From the NCBI GenBank assembly GCA_943788115.1, contig CALSPA010000002.1:1-64000 (forward strand): DNA of 64,000 nt, given 5' to 3'. Within the stretch, counting starts at the first letter, position 1. Every line of letters begins with the position of its first letter. Below, one piece after another: positions 47,975-56,973 of the stretch. The notes under the pieces are model-generated. The model was not told where the DNA came from and searched no databases. It saw only the letters and a list, made by a program, of their open reading frames with translations. A program made the translations under genes and the position numbers. Source of the stretch: an uncultured Flavobacteriales bacterium (GTDB taxonomy: Bacteria > Bacteroidota > Bacteroidia > Flavobacteriales_D > Parvicellaceae).

Positions 47975-48268
47975 ATGAAAAAGACATTTAACATCATTAA
48001 AAACAAATATTTTATTTCATCCTTTGTTTTGCTTCTTATTCTTTTCGTTTTTGAAGAAACAAGCGTTTTTAGACTTATAAAAATGAACCTTCACCAATAT
48101 GAATTAATTGAGGAAAATTCCAATAAAAAACAAGAAATTAAAAAGGTTAAAGAAAAAACAATTCAATTAACTACCAATAGAGATGAATTAGAAAAATTTG
48201 CTAGAGAAACATACTTTATGAAAAAGAAAAATGAGGTTGTTTATCTATTTGTTAATGAAGACAATTAA
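47975..48268 (+). CDS. Septum formation initiator (DivIC/FtsB family)
   Basis: A 97-residue bitopic protein: short basic N-terminus, one membrane helix (FISSFVLLLILFVF), then a coiled coil (ENSNKKQEIKKVKEKTIQL) and the family motif DELEKFARETYFMKKKNEV. It belongs to the DivIC/FtsB divisome sub-complex with FtsL. The stop TAA shares bases with the convergent ruvX stop. Confidence 0.87.
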   Translation: MKKTFNIIKNKYFISSFVLLLILFVFEETSVFRLIKMNLHQYELIEENSNKKQEIKKVKEKTIQLTTNRDELEKFARETYFMKKKNEVVYLFVNEDN

Positions 48269-48696
48269 CAACGGCCCATTTTATATTCTTTATTTTTCAA
48301 ATAATCTTGCAACATTATAACTGCACTTACTTGATCTATCAAACCTTTATCCTGTCTTTTTTTCTTTGACATGCCACTTTTTGAAATCACCTGACTTGCC
48401 ATTTTAGATGTAAATCGCTCATCAACTTCAACAATATTAATTTTAGGGAATTTTTTTTTCAAGTGGACAGTGAAGTTTCTTACTGATTCTGAGCTATCAG
48501 TATCTTCACCTTTAAGATTTACTGGCTTTCCTATTACAAAAGTTTCGACATTATTATTTAAAACGAAATCCGATAAATACGTAATAACTTCTTGTGAATG
48601 AACCGTAGTCAACCTTGTTGCAATTAATTGCAATTCATCAGTAACAGCAAGCCCTACCCTTTTGTTACCATAATCTATTGCTATAACCTTAGACAT
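48265..48696 (-). CDS. ruvX: Putative pre-16S rRNA nuclease / RuvX (YqgF)
   Basis: An RNase H-like nuclease (143 residues) believed to trim 16S rRNA ends. Motifs are IAIDYGNKRVGLAVTDE with the first catalytic Asp, FVIGKPVNLKGEDTDSSESV, and VDERFTSKMA with the later acidic residues. ATG 48696 gives the family N-terminus; the frame can be extended upstream but without homology. The gene is divergent from dapD. Confidence 0.92.
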   Translation of the reverse strand: MSKVIAIDYGNKRVGLAVTDELQLIATRLTTVHSQEVITYLSDFVLNNNVETFVIGKPVNLKGEDTDSSESVRNFTVHLKKKFPKINIVEVDERFTSKMASQVISKSGMSKKKRQDKGLIDQVSAVIMLQDYLKNKEYKMGRC

Positions 48697-48771
48697 ACTA
48701 CAAAAATAATCTAATACTTTAATCTTGTTAGATTTGTATATGCTTATTACATTAGCCATATATTAGATTTA

Positions 48772-49587
48772 ATGGAAGAAATAAAAAAAATTATTGAAAA
48801 TGCTTGGAACAATCAATCTTTATTAAAAGAAGGATATGTAATTAAAGCTATCGAACAAGTAATTGAATTACTAGATAAAGGCAAATTAAGAATTGCTGAA
48901 CCTTCTGGTAATCAATGGATTGTTAATGAATGGGTTAAAAAAGCAGTGGTCCTTTATTTCCCTATTAGAAAAATGGAAACTTTTGAAGCTGGCCCTTTAG
49001 AGTTTCACGATAAAATGAAACTTAAAACAAACTATAAAGAATTAGGAATTAGAGTTGTTCCTCATGCAGTTGCTAGATACGGAGCTTTTATATCATCAGG
49101 AGTTATTCTGATGCCATCCTATGTAAACATTGGTGCTTATGTAGATAAAGGTACAATGGTAGATACTTGGGCAACAGTTGGATCTTGCGCTCAAATAGGT
49201 AAAAACGTTCACCTTAGTGGTGGTGTTGGCATTGGTGGTGTTCTCGAACCTCTTCAGGCTTCTCCTGTTATTGTAGAAGACAATGCGTTTCTTGGTTCAA
49301 GGTCAATTATTGTTGAAGGAGTTAGAGTTTGTAAAGGCGCTGTATTAGGGGCTAATGTTGTTCTAACAAAGTCAACCAAAATCATTGATGTAACCCAAGA
49401 TGAGCCTAAATATTACAACTCAATTATTCCTGAAAGAAAAGTTGTTATTCCTGGCTCCTACACAAAAACATTTAAAGCTGGTAATTTCCAAGTACCTTGT
49501 GCACTTATTATTGGAGAACGAAAACAAAGTACAGATCAAAAAACATCTCTAAATAATGCTTTAAGAGAATATGATGTAGCTGTTTAA
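48772..49587 (+). CDS. dapD: 2,3,4,5-tetrahydropyridine-2,6-dicarboxylate N-succinyltransferase
   Basis: DapD catalyses the succinylation step of meso-diaminopimelate and lysine synthesis, using succinyl-CoA. The 271-residue protein has an N-terminal helical region and a left-handed hexapeptide-repeat beta helix, with VNIGAYVDKGTMVDTWATVG, GGVGIGGVLEPLQASPVIVE and DNAFLGSRSIIVEGV. The motifs are those of DapD in the Bacteroidota and Proteobacteria. It is the first gene of a run to 53251. Confidence 0.96.
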   Translation: MEEIKKIIENAWNNQSLLKEGYVIKAIEQVIELLDKGKLRIAEPSGNQWIVNEWVKKAVVLYFPIRKMETFEAGPLEFHDKMKLKTNYKELGIRVVPHAVARYGAFISSGVILMPSYVNIGAYVDKGTMVDTWATVGSCAQIGKNVHLSGGVGIGGVLEPLQASPVIVEDNAFLGSRSIIVEGVRVCKGAVLGANVVLTKSTKIIDVTQDEPKYYNSIIPERKVVIPGSYTKTFKAGNFQVPCALIIGERKQSTDQKTSLNNALREYDVAV

Positions 49588-49601
49588 TTTTTTTATGCTT
49601 T

Positions 49602-50735
49602 ATGGGATTTAAAATAGGATATGATGCAAAAAGAGCTTACCAAAACTATACAGGTTTAGGTAACTACAGCAGGGATTTATTAAAAAACATTTTAAATAAT
49701 TTTCCTGAAAATCAGTATGTTTTATATGCACCAAAATCAACAAAAAATCCAAGGTTATCATTTCTAGCTGACCACAAGAATGTAGAAACAAGGTTTCCTA
49801 ACACGTCATTACATAAAACATTTAAAGGCTATTGGAGGTCGATAAATCTTGAAAAAACACTAGAAAAAGATGAAATTGATATTTTCCATGGACTCAGTAA
49901 TGAAATGCCAAGAAGTCGACAAAGTAATATAAAATACGTTGTTACTATTCATGATTTAATATTTAAAAGATACCCTAGAAATTACCGATCTATAGATAGG
50001 AAAATTCATAATATTAAATTCAAATATGCAGCAAGAAACGCAGATTTAACCATCGCAATAAGTGAGCAAACTAAAAGAGATATAGTAGATTTCTACAAAA
50101 TAAATCCAAATAAGATTAAGGTTTTGTATCAATCATGTCATGATAATTTCAGAAAGGAATATCCTCAAGAAGTAATTAATCACATTAAAGAAAAATTTCA
50201 ATTACCAAATAACTTCATTCTTAATGTTGGGACAATTGAAACAAGGAAAAATTTAAATGCTATTTTACAAGCCATTCCAATAATGAAAAACGACTTGCCT
50301 ATTGTTGTCGTTGGTAGAAAAACAAAATATTTCAATTTCTTGAAAGTTCAGATGAAAAAACTCAAAATAGATTCTTCAAGGATAATCTTTCTTAATAATG
50401 TATCAATTGAGGAGCTACCTTCAATATATAAACTAGCAGATTTATTTATTTACCCTTCACTATTTGAGGGTTTCGGAATCCCAATAATAGAATCATTGAT
50501 TTCTGGAACTCCAGTTATAACATCAAAAGACGGTTGTTTTACTGAAGCAGGCGGTAAAGACTCTCTTTATATTGACCCTTTAGATTATGATGAAATTGCT
50601 CATACTATTGACAACCTACTTTCTGACACTGAAAAACAACAAATAATGGCTGCTAAAGGCAAAGAATTTGTTAAAAAATTTGACCCCAACAAATTATCTA
50701 GTGAATTAATGGAAATCTATCAAAGTCTTATTTAG
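49602..50735 (+). CDS. Glycosyltransferase, GT4 family
   Basis: A 377-residue GT-B enzyme. N-terminal half begins GFKIGYDAKRAYQNYTGLGNYS; the second half begins ILNVGTIETRKNLNAILQAI and holds the E-x7-E motif in FEGFGIPIIESL, then SGTPVITSKDGCFTEAGG. That is the mannosyl/glucosyl-transferase type. It starts 14 bases after dapD and the tsaC start follows by two bases. The glycan product is unknown. It might take part in a lipopolysaccharide or capsule, but it is alone among housekeeping genes. Confidence 0.93.
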   Translation: MGFKIGYDAKRAYQNYTGLGNYSRDLLKNILNNFPENQYVLYAPKSTKNPRLSFLADHKNVETRFPNTSLHKTFKGYWRSINLEKTLEKDEIDIFHGLSNEMPRSRQSNIKYVVTIHDLIFKRYPRNYRSIDRKIHNIKFKYAARNADLTIAISEQTKRDIVDFYKINPNKIKVLYQSCHDNFRKEYPQEVINHIKEKFQLPNNFILNVGTIETRKNLNAILQAIPIMKNDLPIVVVGRKTKYFNFLKVQMKKLKIDSSRIIFLNNVSIEELPSIYKLADLFIYPSLFEGFGIPIIESLISGTPVITSKDGCFTEAGGKDSLYIDPLDYDEIAHTIDNLLSDTEKQQIMAAKGKEFVKKFDPNKLSSELMEIYQSLI

Positions 50736-50737
50736 TA

Positions 50738-51295
50738 ATGCAAATCATAAATCAAGCTATAGATGTTTTAAATAATGGTGGAATTATTTTATACCCAACA
50801 GAAACAGTTTGGGGTATTGGCTGCCTTGCTAAAAATTCAAAATCCATAGAAAATTTATACAAGTTGAAAAACAGGAATAAATTGAAGAAATTTATTCTTT
50901 TAATTGGTGATGATAATAAACTTAACAGATATGTTAAAGAAGTTCCAGAAGTAGCTTGGGACCTAATTGATTATTCAGAAAAGCAACCTACAATAATATA
51001 TCCAAATGCAAAAAACCTTCCTGAAGTTCTAATTGCGAATGATCAATCAATTGCCATTAGGATAATTAATTCTGGACCTTTACAACAGTTGTTGAGAAAA
51101 ATAGATACGCCTTTAATATCAACATCAGCAAATTTATCTAATGACCCTCCTGCCTTAAAATTGAAAGAAGTTTCAAAAGATATTTTGTCAAAAGTAGACT
51201 TCATCTTAGATTTGCCTGAAATAACTGGAACCAATCGTCCATCAGCAATAATTAAATTACAAACAAATGGTGAGGTTGAAATCATTAGAAAATAA
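50738..51295 (+). CDS. L-threonylcarbamoyladenylate synthase (TsaC/Sua5/YwlC)
   Basis: The enzyme makes threonylcarbamoyl-AMP for the t6A37 modification of ANN-reading tRNAs. The 185-residue YrdC domain shows GGIILYPTETVWGIGCLA, KFILLIGDD, PTIIYPNAKNLPE, SIAIRI and LISTSANLSNDPPALKL. It is the short form without the Sua5 C-terminal domain. Starts two bases after the glycosyltransferase and overlaps cca by 29 bases. Confidence 0.93.
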   Translation: MQIINQAIDVLNNGGIILYPTETVWGIGCLAKNSKSIENLYKLKNRNKLKKFILLIGDDNKLNRYVKEVPEVAWDLIDYSEKQPTIIYPNAKNLPEVLIANDQSIAIRIINSGPLQQLLRKIDTPLISTSANLSNDPPALKLKEVSKDILSKVDFILDLPEITGTNRPSAIIKLQTNGEVEIIRK

Positions 51296-52712
51296 TTACA
51301 GTAACCATTCGCTTATAAACACTCAAGCAATTCAATTGATTTCAGAAGTTGCTTTTGATGCTAATCAACAAGTGTATTTAATTGGCGGATACGTAAGGGA
51401 TTTAATTCTAGAAAGAAAATCTGATGATCTTGACTTTGTTACTGTTGGATCTGGAATTGATTTAGCAAAAAAAGTTGGTGAAAAATTAAAGGTTAAGCAA
51501 GTCTCTTTTTTCAAAAATTTTGGTACTGCAATGATAAATTTCCAGAACAAAGAGTATCAATTTGTTGGAGCTAGAAAAGAAAGCTATAGAGAAAATTCAA
51601 GAAATCCAATTGTAGAGAATGGCACTTTAGAAGATGATCAAAACAGAAGAGATTTCACCATAAATGCATTAGCTATAAGCCTAAATAAAAACGATTTTGG
51701 CCAGCTGATTGATCCTTTCAATGGTATAAATGATTTAGCTGCGAAATTAATTAAGACTCCTTTAAACCCAGATATAACTTTTTCTGACGATCCTTTAAGG
51801 ATGCTAAGAGCAATTCGATTTGCTTCACAACTAAATTTTAAGATTGAAAAATTAACTTTTGAATCGATAATTAAAAATGCTAATAGAATTGAAATTATTT
51901 CTCAAGAAAGAGTTACAGAAGAATTACAAAAAATTATTAAAAGTAATTCACCAAGCTATGGATTTAAATTACTTGAAAAGTCCGGTATTTTAGAAATAAT
52001 ATTTCCAGAATTCACCAAACTAAAAGGTGTTGAAATAATAAATGGTAAAGGACATAAAGATAACTTTTATCACACATTAACAGTGTTAGATAACATTGTA
52101 CCTTTTTCAAAGAACAATGTATGGTTAAGATGGAGTGCTTTACTTCATGATATAGCGAAACCACCAACTAAACGATTTAGTAAAAAAAGTGGATGGACAT
52201 TTCATGGTCATGAAGATAAAGGAGCAAGAATGGTTCCTCAAATATTTAAAAATTTGAAATTACCTCTTGATAATAAAATGAAATATGTCCAGAAACTCGT
52301 TCAGCTTCATTTAAGGCCAATTGCATTAACAAAAGAAGAAATAACAGATTCTGCCATTAGAAGATTACTTTTTGATGCTGGTGATGATCTTGAAGATTTA
52401 ATGAAATTATGTAGAGCCGATATAACTTCAAAGAATAAGGATAAGGTGAAAAAATATTTACAAAGGTTTGATGATGTTGAGTCTAAATTAAAAACATTAG
52501 AAGATCAAGATAAAATTAGAAATTGGCAACCCCCTATTACTGGTGAAGAAATAATGAATACTTTTGGCATTAAACCATCAAAAGAAGTTGGTATATTAAA
52601 ACATGCAATTAAAGAAGCTATTTTAGATGGTTTAGTTAAGAATAATCCTAAAGATGCCTATGATTACATCCTAAAAAGAGGTGTTGAGCTAGGACTTAAA
52701 ATTAAAAAATGA
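51267..52712 (+). CDS. CCA tRNA nucleotidyltransferase / poly(A) polymerase family with HD domain
   Basis: A 481-residue class II nucleotidyltransferase: YLIGGYVRDLILERKSDDLDF holds the GGxVRD motif and the DxD metal pair, EDDQNRRDFTINALAISL the RRD segment, and DDPLRMLRAIRFA the tRNA-binding region. It is followed by an HD domain with WSALLHDIAKPPTKRF and a C-terminal tail. The likely role is to add or repair the 3' CCA of tRNA. It starts within tsaC (ATG 51267). Its stop overlaps the next gene by four bases (ATGA). Confidence 0.93.
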   Translation: MVRLKSLENNYSNHSLINTQAIQLISEVAFDANQQVYLIGGYVRDLILERKSDDLDFVTVGSGIDLAKKVGEKLKVKQVSFFKNFGTAMINFQNKEYQFVGARKESYRENSRNPIVENGTLEDDQNRRDFTINALAISLNKNDFGQLIDPFNGINDLAAKLIKTPLNPDITFSDDPLRMLRAIRFASQLNFKIEKLTFESIIKNANRIEIISQERVTEELQKIIKSNSPSYGFKLLEKSGILEIIFPEFTKLKGVEIINGKGHKDNFYHTLTVLDNIVPFSKNNVWLRWSALLHDIAKPPTKRFSKKSGWTFHGHEDKGARMVPQIFKNLKLPLDNKMKYVQKLVQLHLRPIALTKEEITDSAIRRLLFDAGDDLEDLMKLCRADITSKNKDKVKKYLQRFDDVESKLKTLEDQDKIRNWQPPITGEEIMNTFGIKPSKEVGILKHAIKEAILDGLVKNNPKDAYDYILKRGVELGLKIKK

Positions 52713-53251
52713 AAGCTTACAAGTTTAGAGTTGTAATAGACACAGATGAAGATGTTTTTAGAGACATTGTTATTCTAGAAAATCAGAATTTTGAAGATTT
52801 ACATTTTGCTGTTATTCATGCGTTTGGTTTTGAGGGAGATCAAATGGCTTCTTTTTACATGAGTAATGAAGAATGGGAAAAAGGTGAAGAAATTGGATTA
52901 ATGGATATGTCTTTTGGAGATGAAAAGGGCCCTAAAGACATGATTTCGACTGATATAGAATCTCAAATTGAATCTAAACATCAAAAAATATTATATGTAT
53001 ATGACTTTCTAAAAATGTGGATTTTCTATTTAGAATTAATTGAAATAATTAAAGAAGATACTAATTATGCATACCCTCATGTTACTTTAAATTTTGGAGA
53101 ATCTCCAGATGAGAACTCTAAAATAATTCCAGAATTAACTGATGGAATGACTCAGGAAAAATCGCTAGAAGACGATATAAATGATGTGTTTAACGAATTC
53201 AATGAGGATGAATTTGGAAGTTTTGACAACATTGATGATTACGATTTTTAA
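52709..53251 (+). CDS. Plasmid pRiA4b ORF-3-like protein
   Basis: A 180-residue protein of the PF07929 type, with the opening YKFRVVIDTDEDVFRDIVIL, then NFEDLHFAVIHAFGFEGDQM and YVYDFLKMWIFYLELIEI, all family features. The C-terminus is highly acidic (DDINDVFNEFNEDEFGSFDN). The family occurs on plasmids and near transposons but also as a lone chromosomal gene; here no mobile element is adjacent and codon use is ordinary. It is coupled to cca by ATGA overlap. Function unknown. Confidence 0.85.
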   Translation: MKAYKFRVVIDTDEDVFRDIVILENQNFEDLHFAVIHAFGFEGDQMASFYMSNEEWEKGEEIGLMDMSFGDEKGPKDMISTDIESQIESKHQKILYVYDFLKMWIFYLELIEIIKEDTNYAYPHVTLNFGESPDENSKIIPELTDGMTQEKSLEDDINDVFNEFNEDEFGSFDNIDDYDF

Positions 53252-53254
53252 TCA

Positions 53255-55345
53255 CTAATATCCCCCACTAAACTTTCTTATAAACCATTCAAGAATTAAG
53301 AATACAGTAATTATTAAAAATAAAAATTTCCACTTTATTATTTCTTCGTTTTTAGAGTCAACATGAATAATTTCTACTACATCAACATTGTTCAATAAAT
53401 TTGAAGCTAAATTATCTAATTGGGATGTTGTGAATACGCTTCCATTGTATTTGGAAGATAATTGTTTTAAAAATTGAAAATCTGCGTTTGTTTTCATGTA
53501 TTCTAGTTTCAATTCTTTAACTATAAAGCTTCCCTTTTTAAGGTATGAATTCTTACCTAATTCAGAAGAAGCTTTATAAGTATAGTTTCCTGGACCGAGT
53601 TGATTTAAAGTTAAAGAATAACCGTTGTCATAGCTATTGAATTTTTTTTCAAGAATTTTAACGGAATCTTTAAATAATTCGAATTGCACATTTGCAGAAT
53701 TCACTAATTCGTAATTATCATTATATAATTTAGAGTATATTCTTACGGGATTATTCTCTTTATACTCTTGATCTAAATCTATAATAAATCGATTTTTTTT
53801 ATCAGATGAAAGTAAATACTGTATTAATTTAGAAAAAAACGCATCAAATACTTTAGAATTACCATTTTCTAAATACTCATTAAATCTCCATCTCCATATC
53901 CCTTCTCCTAAAATAGTGCATTGTTTTTGACTATTGGAAGATAATAATTGAATTAGAGGATAGTTTGTTAATACACCATTAATTTTTTGATTAATTATAA
54001 CATCAGAATTAGAGGCACTTTTATAATCTGAGGAGAAAGGAACGTCTAAGGGTGGGTAGTCAGAAAATATTTCAGCCATTTCTGAATCAATAATAAAAGA
54101 ATTAAATCCTGGGTTTACTTCACAAGAAACATTGTAAGAACCATTTATTTTTTCTAGCTGAACTCCTGTTTTCATTTTGTTAAAATAGGGTTGACTTAAA
54201 GTATTCCCAGAAAAGTGTAAAATTGAAATATTAGCCATTTTTGCTTTTTCAATAAGCTTAAATAATTTGTTAGAATTATTATTATATAACCTATGAAGAA
54301 TTAACAAATCATAGTCTACAACATTTCCATTAAAATCTGAAAAAAGAACAATTTCTAAATCTCTTCCAATTTTATTATTTAAACTTGCCTTAAGTGCTGC
54401 TATATCGGGATGTGGAGAGCTTGCAATAACCAATACTTTTAATGTCTCTTTTATAACGTCAATGTAAAATACAGAAGAATTGTTTCTGTAGGTTATTTCA
54501 CCTTCCAACTGATCTATTTTAAATTCATACTTATTAACCCCTTCTTTTTCAGCATTAATAGTAAATGGAATATTAAAAACTTGTAATTTTTGATCAACAG
54601 AAAGTAATTTCTCATCAATTACTTTTCCATCATGAATAAGTTGAACATTAAATTTTGCTCCTTTAAAGCTTTTAGAAAGCAACTGCAATTCTACAGGAAA
54701 TTTGTTTCCTATTTTCACTTTTTTGTTGTGTCTAATTTTCTGAATTGAATTGTCTTTTCTAACGATTGTATCTCCTAGAGACAATGCATGAACAATTACG
54801 TTATCTAAGCCATAGTCTTTGTATAAAGGATGTGCTCCAACATTAAAGATACCATCAGACGCAATAACAATTGAAGCTAAATTTCGACCAAAATAACGAC
54901 CTTTTATGTTTGTTAAAAGTTGGTCAAAATTAGTATACTTATCTTTATAACTAAGTGAACTTCCTTTTTTTACTTTTGAGCCAAAATTAATAGTCTTAAC
55001 ATCATATTTAAGAGCTAATTCAGACTTTAATTTATTTATAGAATCTTGATAGTTATTTAAATAAAAAACAGAATCACTACTTAGAAGAATACTTTCAGAA
55101 TTATCCTGGGCAAATACTAGAATTGGTTTTTCAATTTTTTCAGAACTAGAATAAATAATTGGTTCTAATAATAACAAACATAAAACTAAGACCAAAAAAA
55201 ACCTTAAACTAAACAGCAAATAAATTATAGCTTTTGAAAAATGCTTATTCTTTGAATTTCTAAAATATAAGCTAAGACTATATATTAATGCTATAAAAAA
55301 ACAAATTATAACATAATAAAACGAATAGCCAATATCTAAATCCAT
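53255..55345 (-). CDS. Membrane protein with VWA-like and amidotransferase-like regions
   Basis: A 696-residue protein with two N-terminal membrane helices (about 8-25 and 42-62), a periplasmic part and a C-terminal helix (KFLFLIITVFLILEWFIRKF). A VWA-like segment (about 75-190: ILVFAQDNSESI, SIVIASDGIFNVGAHPL) has D-N-S-E-S as the MIDAS-like site. A class I amidotransferase-like fold appears around 300-400 (VLVIASSPHPDIAALKA), and a beta-sandwich follows. This architecture is common in Bacteroidota and related to BatA-type proteins. It follows fabG by six bases. Confidence 0.8.
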   Translation of the reverse strand: MDLDIGYSFYYVIICFFIALIYSLSLYFRNSKNKHFSKAIIYLLFSLRFFLVLVLCLLLLEPIIYSSSEKIEKPILVFAQDNSESILLSSDSVFYLNNYQDSINKLKSELALKYDVKTINFGSKVKKGSSLSYKDKYTNFDQLLTNIKGRYFGRNLASIVIASDGIFNVGAHPLYKDYGLDNVIVHALSLGDTIVRKDNSIQKIRHNKKVKIGNKFPVELQLLSKSFKGAKFNVQLIHDGKVIDEKLLSVDQKLQVFNIPFTINAEKEGVNKYEFKIDQLEGEITYRNNSSVFYIDVIKETLKVLVIASSPHPDIAALKASLNNKIGRDLEIVLFSDFNGNVVDYDLLILHRLYNNNSNKLFKLIEKAKMANISILHFSGNTLSQPYFNKMKTGVQLEKINGSYNVSCEVNPGFNSFIIDSEMAEIFSDYPPLDVPFSSDYKSASNSDVIINQKINGVLTNYPLIQLLSSNSQKQCTILGEGIWRWRFNEYLENGNSKVFDAFFSKLIQYLLSSDKKNRFIIDLDQEYKENNPVRIYSKLYNDNYELVNSANVQFELFKDSVKILEKKFNSYDNGYSLTLNQLGPGNYTYKASSELGKNSYLKKGSFIVKELKLEYMKTNADFQFLKQLSSKYNGSVFTTSQLDNLASNLLNNVDVVEIIHVDSKNEEIIKWKFLFLIITVFLILEWFIRKFSGGY

Positions 55346-55351
55346 CAGCAG

Positions 55352-56098
55352 TTAAGAAAGCATTCCTCCACAGACACTTATAACTTGCCCAGTTACATAG
55401 GCACTCATATCTGATGCTAAATAAACACAAGTGTTAGCTATATCTTCAGTTGATCCTGCTCTTTTAAGTGGAATATTTTCTACCCATTTCTTAACAACTT
55501 CCTCATCTAATGCTCCAGTCATTTCTGTTTCAATAAAACCAGGAGCTATAACATTGCATCTAATGTTTCTTGATCCAATCTCTTTAGCCATAGATTTAGA
55601 AAAACCGATAATTCCTGCTTTTGAAGCTGAATAATTTGATTGACCAGCATTTCCTTGTAAACCAACTATAGAACTCATGTTAATTATAGAACCTTTTCTT
55701 TGCTTTAGAAAAGTTCTGAGAGATGCTTTAGTCATATTAAAAACAGATTTAAGATTTATAGAAATAATGTCATCCCAATCTTGTTCACTCATTCTCATCA
55801 ACAAACCATCTCTAGTTATTCCTGCGTTATTTATTAAAGTATCAATTTGACCAAACTCAGTTACAACTTTATCAACAAGCTCTTGAGCTTGAGTAAAATC
55901 TCCTGCATTAGATTGATAACCTATTGCTTTTACATTAAATTCTTTTAGTTGACTTTCTACTTCTTTAGCCTTCTCTGGACTAGAAACATAAGTGAATGCA
56001 ACATCTGCACCTTGCTTAGCAAATTCCAAAGCAATTCCTTTTCCAATTCCTCTAGTAGCTCCAGTAATTAAGACTACTTTTCCTTCAAGTAATTTCAT
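55352..56098 (-). CDS. fabG: 3-oxoacyl-[acyl-carrier-protein] reductase
   Basis: FabG is the NADPH-dependent ketoreductase of fatty acid elongation. The 248-residue short-chain dehydrogenase shows the nucleotide motif VLITGATRGIGKGIALEFA, NNAGITRDGLLMRM, the catalytic Ser (INMSSIVGLQGNAGQ) and Tyr-x3-Lys (SNYSASKAGII), and IRCNVIAPGFIETEMT. It is in the order fabG then VWA-like membrane protein. Divergent from the outer-membrane barrel gene. Confidence 0.95.
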   Translation of the reverse strand: MKLLEGKVVLITGATRGIGKGIALEFAKQGADVAFTYVSSPEKAKEVESQLKEFNVKAIGYQSNAGDFTQAQELVDKVVTEFGQIDTLINNAGITRDGLLMRMSEQDWDDIISINLKSVFNMTKASLRTFLKQRKGSIINMSSIVGLQGNAGQSNYSASKAGIIGFSKSMAKEIGSRNIRCNVIAPGFIETEMTGALDEEVVKKWVENIPLKRAGSTEDIANTCVYLASDMSAYVTGQVISVCGGMLS

Positions 56099-56138
56099 AA
56101 ATATTAATTAAGATATAAAGTTAATATGATTAAACACA

Positions 56139-56146
56139 TACATTTG
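56139..56146 (+). promoter_or_regulatory. TAnnTTTG -7 box for the barrel protein gene
   Basis: TACATTTG lies 17 bases before the ATG at 56164, the same spacing as at dnaN. A clear -33 element is not seen. Confidence 0.4.
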
Positions 56147-56163
56147 CACCATCAAATATAGTA

Positions 56164-56889
56164 ATGAGAAAATTATTAGCAGTCCTTAGTTGCATTTTTA
56201 TTTTTACAACTTATCACACACAATCTTGGTTTGACCTTGGTTTAAAGGGTGGATACGGTACAAGTATTTTAATGAACAATAATATTTGGGATGATAGTGA
56301 TTACAATCATCAAATTACTGGAGCTTACTCTTTTGGAGGGAAATTTGGATATAACTTCAATGAAAATCATGAATTAACTTTTGACTTTATGTTCAATGAG
56401 TTCAAACAAAATTTTCTTTACAACCAGTACGATAGTATTTCTGAAAGTTCTCCCTTATTTAAATCATCCATTTCTTACAAATCAATGTCTTACATTATTA
56501 TGTATAGACACAATAAAGACGGTAGATACTCTGAAATAGGAACATCTATTGAATCTATTTTAAATGTAACAAGAGAAGATGAGATTGATTATTTTCAAGG
56601 AATTGAAAGAAATGATTTCATTAAATCACAAGCAAATATTGTTGCTGGTTTTGGAGCTTACTTAATGGGTAGTGAAAATTTTGGAATTACCACTGGTTTA
56701 AGAATAAGTTATGGTCTTAAAGATTTAATTTCTTTATCCGGTCAAAACAAAAACTTACCTACTTTAAAATATTACGAAACTTACAATGCTAGCCACCCGC
56801 TGAGTATTATTTTCATTATTGAAGCAAATTTCGATTTTGCATATATTGCCAAAGCTCAATGTAGCAGAAGAAAATTAATTCTATTTTAA
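56164..56889 (+). CDS. Outer-membrane beta-barrel protein
   Basis: A 241-residue protein with a signal peptide (LLAVLSCIFIFTTYHTQ) and alternating amphipathic strands ending in aromatic residues: WFDLGLKGGYGTSILM, AYSFGGKFGYNFNENHELTF, SMSYIIMYRHNKDGRYSEIG and GFGAYLMGSENFGITTGLRI. This fits an eight- to ten-stranded porin-like barrel of the PorT / OmpW-like sort. No specific family is recognised. It is in front of, but 84 bases from, the E1 gene, with its own -7 box. Confidence 0.8.
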   Translation: MRKLLAVLSCIFIFTTYHTQSWFDLGLKGGYGTSILMNNNIWDDSDYNHQITGAYSFGGKFGYNFNENHELTFDFMFNEFKQNFLYNQYDSISESSPLFKSSISYKSMSYIIMYRHNKDGRYSEIGTSIESILNVTREDEIDYFQGIERNDFIKSQANIVAGFGAYLMGSENFGITTGLRISYGLKDLISLSGQNKNLPTLKYYETYNASHPLSIIFIIEANFDFAYIAKAQCSRRKLILF

Positions 56890-56942
56890 GTAATAATAGT
56901 TACTTTATCCATTAAAATCAGCTAAAATTTCCTAATATTCCT

Positions 56943-56950
56943 TATTTTTG
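56943..56950 (+). promoter_or_regulatory. TAnnTTTG -7 box for the E1 dehydrogenase gene
   Basis: TATTTTTG lies 23 bases before the ATG 56974. A -33 TTTG is not clear. A short out-of-frame ATG (56965) falls between the box and the start. Confidence 0.4.
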
Positions 56951-56973
56951 CAATTGCAAAATTAAATGAATTT

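Noticed and set aside
52709..53251. Mobile element remnant at the pRiA4b ORF-3-like gene
   Set aside because: No terminal repeats, transposase or target duplication flank it, and it overlaps cca in a normal operon.
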